Origin: Pseudomonas sp. LS1212
Lineage (GTDB): Bacteria; Pseudomonadota; Gammaproteobacteria; Pseudomonadales; Pseudomonadaceae
Reading direction: 5' to 3'
DNA: 64,000 bases
Assembly: GCF_024741815.1 (NCBI RefSeq)
Contig: NZ_CP102951.1
Coordinates: 3,796,001-3,860,000 of the forward strand
Below the pieces are notes generated by a model. It did no database searches, had not been told where the DNA came from, and worked only from the letters and a program-made list of their open reading frames with translations. Made by a program: the position numbers and the translations under genes. Each line of letters starts with the position of its first letter. The first letter of the stretch is position 1. Below, piece by piece: positions 59,468 to 64,000 of this stretch.

Positions 59468-60778
59468 TCAGCTCAAGGCATGCACCGCATCGCCCGACGC
59501 TGGTGCCTTCAGTCCATAGCCTATGGCAGTGACCAGCCCTACCCCGCCCATGATCACGCAGTAACCGACACAGACCCACGGGCTCCACGGCGTCAGTGCG
59601 ATCAGCAACAAGGGGGTGATACTTGCCCACAGGGCGTAGGCAATGTTGTAAGTAAAGGAAATGCCCGAGACGCGGACCGCGGCCGGAAACAGGCCGACCA
59701 TCACCGAAGGCACCACCCCGACCACACCGCAGGCCAGGCCTGCCAGCGCATAGGCCGCCCCCGGCCAGGCCCAGCCACCGATCAGGCTGCAATACAGCAA
59801 GCCAATACCCAATGGCAGCAACAGGCTGTAGAGCATCAGCGTGCGCCAGGCGCCGACACGGTCAACCAACAGGCCGGCCAGCACGCAACCGATATTCAGA
59901 AAGACAATCCCCACACTGCTCAAGGCAAAGCTCTGGCTGGCCGTCATGCCGAAGCGCTGCTGCATCAACGTCGGCGTGATCACCACCAGCACCACCACGG
60001 CCGACGTCAGCACGCAGGTCAGGATAACCGCCGGCAACAACGACGCGCGATGTTCGCGCAGTACCGTGCGCAGCGGGAACTCGACCATTTGATCACGCCG
60101 CTCGCGCAGTGCCAGGAACACCGGTGTCTCGCTCAGCCAGCGCCGCAACCAGACGCCGAGCACGCCGAACACACCGCCCAGCAGGAAGGGAAAGCGCCAG
60201 GCATAGTCGAGTATTTCCTGGGCGGTAAACAGCTGCGCCAGGGCAGTGGCCATCAGCGCCCCGAGCAGATAACCGAAGGTAAGTCCGGCCTGCAGAAAGC
60301 CCAAGGCATAGCCACGCCGCCCCGGTGGCGCATGCTCGGCCACGAACACCCACGCGCTGGGTACTTCGCCGCCCACTGCGGCACCTTGCAAGATGCGCAG
60401 CACCAGCAGAATCAGCGGGGCGAAATAGCCGATCTGGGCATAGGTCGGCATGACCCCGATCAACAGACAGGGCAAGGCCATCATCAGGATACTCAGGCTG
60501 AACACCTTTTTACGCCCAAGGTGATCGGCAAAATGCGCCATCAGAATCCCGCCCAAGGGGCGCGCCAGATAGCCGGTGACGAAAATCCCGAAGCTTTGCA
60601 GCAGACGCAACCATTCCGGCATCTGTGGCGGGAAGAACAATTGGCTGAGGGTCAGCGCGAAGAAGACAAAGATGATGAAATCATAGATCTCCAACGCTCC
60701 GCCAAGGGCCGCCAGGCCCAGCGTCTTGTGGTCGCCGCGAGACAATGGAACCGGGCGAGCAGGCACAGTGGCAATCAT
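59468..60778 (-). CDS. MFS transporter, metabolite:H+ symporter (MHS) type
   Basis: The 436-residue inner-membrane protein has twelve helices and resembles ProP/KgtP-type symporters. It starts with LGLAALGGALEIYDFIIFVFFA, has the loop-2-3 motif LMAHFADHLGRKK, and the sugar-porter-like AEHAPPGRRGY before helix 5. The substrate is unknown; an organic acid is likely. ATG 60778 was chosen as the family start. Confidence 0.88.
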   Translation of the reverse strand: MIATVPARPVPLSRGDHKTLGLAALGGALEIYDFIIFVFFALTLSQLFFPPQMPEWLRLLQSFGIFVTGYLARPLGGILMAHFADHLGRKKVFSLSILMMALPCLLIGVMPTYAQIGYFAPLILLVLRILQGAAVGGEVPSAWVFVAEHAPPGRRGYALGFLQAGLTFGYLLGALMATALAQLFTAQEILDYAWRFPFLLGGVFGVLGVWLRRWLSETPVFLALRERRDQMVEFPLRTVLREHRASLLPAVILTCVLTSAVVVLVVITPTLMQQRFGMTASQSFALSSVGIVFLNIGCVLAGLLVDRVGAWRTLMLYSLLLPLGIGLLYCSLIGGWAWPGAAYALAGLACGVVGVVPSVMVGLFPAAVRVSGISFTYNIAYALWASITPLLLIALTPWSPWVCVGYCVIMGGVGLVTAIGYGLKAPASGDAVHALS

Positions 60779-60871
60779 GGAAGCATCCGCAAGGTAGGCT
60801 GCGGCGTGCCTGGGCTCGCCGGTCGAAACGCAAGAGGATAGCAAAAACCGCTCTGTCAGTTCAGGCGCTCG

Positions 60872-61351
60872 TCAGTGGCGCGAGAAGACCGTCTCAATAC
60901 GGTTTATCCGCCTTTTGGCGTGAGCGCGGGTGCTGCTGGCAGGAGACTCCAACTGGCCGATGACCACTGGCGAATCGATGATTTGCATGAAGGTCTGCAA
61001 GGCGTCGGCGTCCGGCAGGCGCGGCAGGCATACGCTGACCGACTTGCGCTGATTGGCCGGGACCGCAGGAACCATGACGTATTGGGTTTCGTAAAGCAGT
61101 GCGTGCTGTATCTGCGGGCTTTCTCCGCAAAACCTGGTCAGGTCTACACCGGCATGGGTTGCCAGGTCGGTGTTGGCGATCAACAAATGAAAGGGCTCCA
61201 GGGCGCTCTGGACGATGGACAACAGCTCTACGAAGGACTGCACCGGTGCAATGCGGTAGTAGCCCATTTGATTGAGCATCTTTTCAATCTGCATCAATTG
61301 AACATGGTGCTCGTCGGCTATGAGGATACGCATCTTTTTATTGGGCATCAT
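60872..61351 (-). CDS. Degenerate receiver-domain protein
   Basis: The 159-residue protein is a response-regulator receiver with its acidic start (RILIADEHH). The phosphoacceptor position aligns as FHLLIANTDL against CheY YGFVISDWNM, placing Asn60 where Asp57 should be; the conserved Lys also looks replaced (CLPRLPD). So it probably cannot be phosphorylated normally. The C-terminal tail is short and without an output domain. ATG 61351 was chosen; ATG 61393 and 61333 are alternatives and none has a strong Shine-Dalgarno. Confidence 0.7.
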   Translation of the reverse strand: MMPNKKMRILIADEHHVQLMQIEKMLNQMGYYRIAPVQSFVELLSIVQSALEPFHLLIANTDLATHAGVDLTRFCGESPQIQHALLYETQYVMVPAVPANQRKSVSVCLPRLPDADALQTFMQIIDSPVVIGQLESPASSTRAHAKRRINRIETVFSRH

Positions 61352-61674
61352 CAATGACCAAGGCAGTAAACGTGGAAGGCATTCCTTGACCATTACAGAG
61401 CCATTTTTATTACTGCAGGGCTTTTCGGCGGCACCTCGCCCAGAAAGGGTCTGTATTAATACTTGATGGTAATTACGAATAAATCAAGTCAAGGGGTCCG
61501 GCCCCCGTCACAAGCCGATGACCGGGCTCGCGGACATAGAGCGCAGCCTTCAAGTTCAACCCCTAATGCCTTCCGGACAAGGGCCCGGCAACAGCACTAG
61601 ACGCAATGTTAGTCGACGCCGAACAACTTGGTTAGTTGTTAAATTTGTTGACACGGCAGCATACCCATAGACCG

Positions 61675-61836
61675 TCAACACTGCTCCCACTCACGCATAC
61701 GCAGGCGACAGTGTTTCATTGCGTTGACGATGTGTTTCTCCACCAGGCTGCGCGAAATATCCAGCCGCTCGGCAATCTCCTGATGCGACAACCCATCGAG
61801 CTTGCGCATCAGGAAGCAGTCCCGACAGGACAAGGG
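61675..61836 (-). pseudogene. 3' remnant of a FecI-like ECF sigma factor gene
   Basis: The frame reads ...SCRDCFLMRKLDGLSHQEI, then AERLDISRSLVEKHIVNAM and ends KHCRLRMREWEQC before TGA 61677-61675. This is the region-4 C-terminus of FecI-family sigma factors. Region 2 and the first part of region 4 are absent; instead the sequence continues upstream as the end of an acetyltransferase in another frame. It is a truncated, chimeric remnant. Confidence 0.75.
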
Positions 61837-62302
61837 GCTTGCACATGGGGGTCAGCGTCAGCCCGGAAAAATGGACCCCATGGCCGCTGCGGCGGTAACC
61901 CAGGCGATCATAGAAACTCAACGCCGTCAGGGTGCTGTAGAGCATGGCACTGATGCAGCCCTGGCGAGCCAGGCTCGCCTCCAGATCAGCCATCAGCGCC
62001 CGCCCGACACCGCGTCGCAGGTATTGCGGCAGCACATGACACAGGCAGATTTCCCCGCTGAGCAGGGCCATGCCAACGGCGACCGGCTTGTCTTGCAACA
62101 GCCCCAGGCGCACATACAGGGCCTCGTCGGCGATCCATTCAAGGATCTCTTCAATGGATTTGTTGCGGGTCCAGGCCTCGACGACCACCGGGTTATTGCG
62201 ATGATCGAGCGCACAACCGAACTTGATCGAGTGCTGCAGGATGCGGCTTGCAAGCCCCGCATCGGCGGGGCTGGCGTTACAGATCCGTATCGGGATATCC
62301 AT
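61691..62302 (-). CDS. GNAT family N-acetyltransferase with altered C-terminus
   Basis: The 203-residue GNAT protein has the acetyl-CoA motif A (VLPQYLRRGVGRALMADLEASL) and the motif B-like SFYDRLGYRRSGHGVHF. ATG 62302 is preferred, with GGAG 9 nt upstream. The core fold ends near LTPMCKPL; the last ~50 residues are the out-of-frame reading of a FecI sigma-factor fragment and are probably not native. Its substrate is unknown; the protein may or may not be functional. Confidence 0.7.
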   Translation of the reverse strand: MDIPIRICNASPADAGLASRILQHSIKFGCALDHRNNPVVVEAWTRNKSIEEILEWIADEALYVRLGLLQDKPVAVGMALLSGEICLCHVLPQYLRRGVGRALMADLEASLARQGCISAMLYSTLTALSFYDRLGYRRSGHGVHFSGLTLTPMCKPLVLSGLLPDAQARWVVASGDCRAAGYFAQPGGETHRQRNETLSPAYA

Positions 62303-62390
62303 ATCTGATGACTCCAATCCTTGGGTTCGAGGGCTCTGCCGGCAGTCGAACCTTACGCCCCGACTTCCCCCGAAGGCGACCGAATTGACG

Positions 62391-63731
62391 TTACATTTCT
62401 TGTTCGGCGGTGGCACGCAACGGCATCTGCAGTCGTACCCGCAGGCCATCGGGTCGGCTGTCGAACTGCAGCGAACAGCCACAACGCTGGACGATGGCCT
62501 GCACGATTGCCAGGCCCAGGCCACAGCCGGCACTCTGGCCGTTACGCCAGAAACGCTGGGTCAGATGTTGCAAGTCTTGCTCGGCAATACCCGGCCCATG
62601 GTCACGCACTTCGAAGCAGACCCGATCATCGAATACCTGCAGCTCAAGCTCGACCCGCGCATCGCTTGCAGTGTGGCGCAGGGCATTGTCCAGCAGGTTG
62701 CGCACGGCCGCCACCGCCAGCGCCGCCGGCATGTCCAGGCGGGCGTCGGACAGTCCTGCGGGCAAGCGCAGTTCGATACGCCCGCTATCGCCGTGACTGG
62801 CATCCTGAACAGCCAGCCGCGCTACCTGTTCGGCACTGCACAGCACGCCGTCATCGAACGACAGGCTGCCCTCCACCCGTGCCAGCAACAGCAATTGCTC
62901 GAGCGTGCGGTGCAGGCGGTCGGCGCCCTCCTCGGCATGGGCCAGCGCCTGCTCGCGGGCCTCGCCCTCGGTCATGCGGGCCACTTGCAGGTGGGTCTTG
63001 ATCGCGGTGAGCGGGCTGCGCAGTTCGTGTGCCGCGTCACCGGTGAGGCGACGCTCACGCTCGATGGTCCTGCCGATGCGCAGGAACAGTTGGTTCTGGG
63101 TTTCCAGCAAGGGTTGCAACTCGCTGGGCAACGCCCTGACCTGCAAGGGCTCCAGCGAATCGGGACTGCGCCGTTTCAAGGCATCGCGCATCCGGTTGAG
63201 CGGCGCCAGGCCCTTGCCGACGCCCAGCCAGAGCAACCCGAGACTGCCCAGCAGGGCCACCAGCACCGGCGCTGAGGCGGCCAGCAGGATTGAACGATTG
63301 AGCGCTTCACGTTCGCGCACGCGATCGGCGGTAGTAATGCGCACTTCGCCCCGGGCCAGGGTGAAACTGCGCCAGTGGTCACCGTCGATCACCTGATCGT
63401 GAAAACCGCTGCGCTGGTCATCCAGGGCCTGCTCGCCGGTGTGCTGACTGCGCGCCAGGACTTCGCCGCGCAACGAGCTGACCTGGCAGGCCATGCCATC
63501 GGGAATGCTCAGTTGGTCGGCACTCAGGTGCGTGCCCTCGCCCTTGCTCGCCAACGGCTGCGGCATTTGATCGATCAAGCCGGCGACCATGCGTGCCGAC
63601 GCTACCAGGCGCTGGTCCAGGGAGAACATCATCTGGTTGCGCAAGTCGCGCAGCATCCACGCCGCCGCCAGCGCCCAGATCACCACGAAGGCCGTGCCCA
63701 GGATCAGACTCAGGCGCAGACGCAGGCTCAT
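62391..63731 (-). CDS. Sensor histidine kinase (QseC-like)
   Basis: The 446-residue inner-membrane kinase has two membrane helices (about residues 7-27 and 147-170) flanking a periplasmic sensor. HAMP, the HisKA box DAAHELRSPLT (His235) and an HATPase domain (NLLDNALRH, DHGPGI, GCGLGLAIV) follow. It belongs to the QseC/TctE-type class. It overlaps the response-regulator gene by 4 nt. Confidence 0.88.
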   Translation of the reverse strand: MSLRLRLSLILGTAFVVIWALAAAWMLRDLRNQMMFSLDQRLVASARMVAGLIDQMPQPLASKGEGTHLSADQLSIPDGMACQVSSLRGEVLARSQHTGEQALDDQRSGFHDQVIDGDHWRSFTLARGEVRITTADRVREREALNRSILLAASAPVLVALLGSLGLLWLGVGKGLAPLNRMRDALKRRSPDSLEPLQVRALPSELQPLLETQNQLFLRIGRTIERERRLTGDAAHELRSPLTAIKTHLQVARMTEGEAREQALAHAEEGADRLHRTLEQLLLLARVEGSLSFDDGVLCSAEQVARLAVQDASHGDSGRIELRLPAGLSDARLDMPAALAVAAVRNLLDNALRHTASDARVELELQVFDDRVCFEVRDHGPGIAEQDLQHLTQRFWRNGQSAGCGLGLAIVQAIVQRCGCSLQFDSRPDGLRVRLQMPLRATAEQEM

Positions 63732-64000
63732 CGACGCGCCCCCTCTGGCGGCTCGGCAGCGCCCAGGCGGTAGCCCAGCCCGCGTACGGTTTCGACGATG
63801 CCGTTGCCCAGCTTGCGCCGCAGGTGATGGATATGCACGTTCAAGGCATTGCTTTCGACTTCGTCGCCAAAGCCGTAGACGCTGTCTTTCAACTGTTCGC
63901 TGGAAAGCACGCGCCCACGGTTATGCAAGAGCGCTTGCAGCAGCGCCTGTTCACGGCGCGACAGATCCACCGGCTGACCGCCGAGCAGGGTTTCGCGGCT
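63728..64000 (-). CDS. Response regulator (QseB/OmpR-like), C-terminal part
   Basis: The visible 90 residues are the winged-helix output domain (LSRREQALLQALLHNRG, NALNVHIHHLRRKLG, VRGLGYRLG). The receiver lies beyond the right edge of the window. It forms a two-component operon with the kinase gene that follows. The target is unknown. Confidence 0.88.
   Translation of the reverse strand, partial: SRETLLGGQPVDLSRREQALLQALLHNRGRVLSSEQLKDSVYGFGDEVESNALNVHIHHLRRKLGNGIVETVRGLGYRLGAAEPPEGARR

Noticed and set aside
61394..61674. A gene or regulatory element downstream of the sigma-factor remnant
   Set aside because: The stretch is open in no meaningful frame and shows no clear promoter, terminator or repeat; it is probably scar DNA of the deletion.
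1..64000. CRISPR array, prophage, insertion sequence, tRNA or rRNA
   Set aside because: No regularly spaced repeats, transposase, integrase or phage genes, cloverleaf-like or rRNA-like sequence was seen.

Overview
The window reads as a piece of a Pseudomonas chromosome, most likely from the fluorescens/putida side of the genus. The protein sequences are typical of that genus. The gene order (kdp operon, two alpha/beta hydrolases, gpsA, hybrid kinase, fabAB, htpG, brnQ, TCA cluster, gltA) matches what I remember of Pseudomonas core genomes. REP palindromes of the 'gcgggcaagcccgctcccaca' type lie between genes. DNA is GC-rich throughout. I see no prophage, insertion sequence, CRISPR array, rRNA or tRNA gene.

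Layout. 1-3.4 kb: the 3' end of an unidentified gene, a thioesterase, a CHAD protein, a small lipoprotein and a patatin-like lipase. 3.4-11.4 kb: the complete potassium-uptake operon kdpFABCDE, including the 29-residue KdpF and a KdpE-box-like promoter. 11.4-16.9 kb: an accessory island with a DUF6124 gene behind a structured leader, a possible small transcript, and a 1598-residue NEL-type (IpaH/SspH-like) LRR effector candidate whose catalytic motif looks damaged. 17-24.1 kb: an AI-2E-family permease, a DUF4892 protein, two hydrolases, a hotdog thioesterase, an orphan LuxR-type HTH protein, sixA and gpsA. 24.3-29.2 kb: a periplasmic binding protein overlapping a hybrid histidine kinase, then fabA-fabB. 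29.2-36.4 kb: a frameshifted DUF3859 gene, a dienelactone hydrolase, htpG with a sigma-32 promoter, two thioesterases, a small lipoprotein, DUF599 and brnQ.

36.7-49.8 kb is the TCA-cycle block: sdhCDAB-sucAB-lpdG-sucCD on the minus strand, with gltA divergent from sdhC across a 364-bp region holding a sigma-70 promoter in each direction. Together these genes encode citrate synthase, 2-oxoglutarate dehydrogenase, succinyl-CoA synthetase and succinate dehydrogenase. 50-55.4 kb: a START-domain protein, a YkgJ protein, a MocR-type regulator with a 21-bp-period operator, and an operon of DUF4398-OmpA, DUF4398 and a solute-binding protein. 55.4-59.4 kb: etfBA divergent from ETF-ubiquinone oxidoreductase, with a perfect PsrA-type operator against the ETF-QO promoter, linking this block to fatty-acid oxidation. 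59.4-64 kb: an MFS/MHS transporter, a degenerate receiver protein, an acetyltransferase fused out of frame to a FecI-like sigma-factor remnant, and a QseBC-like two-component pair cut by the window edge.

No complete new multi-gene system stands out. The most rewarding items are the NEL-like protein without its catalytic CxD aspartate, the DUF6124 leader with competing stems over its ribosome binding site, the GNAT/sigma-factor junction, the pseudo-receiver, and several coupled small ORFs.
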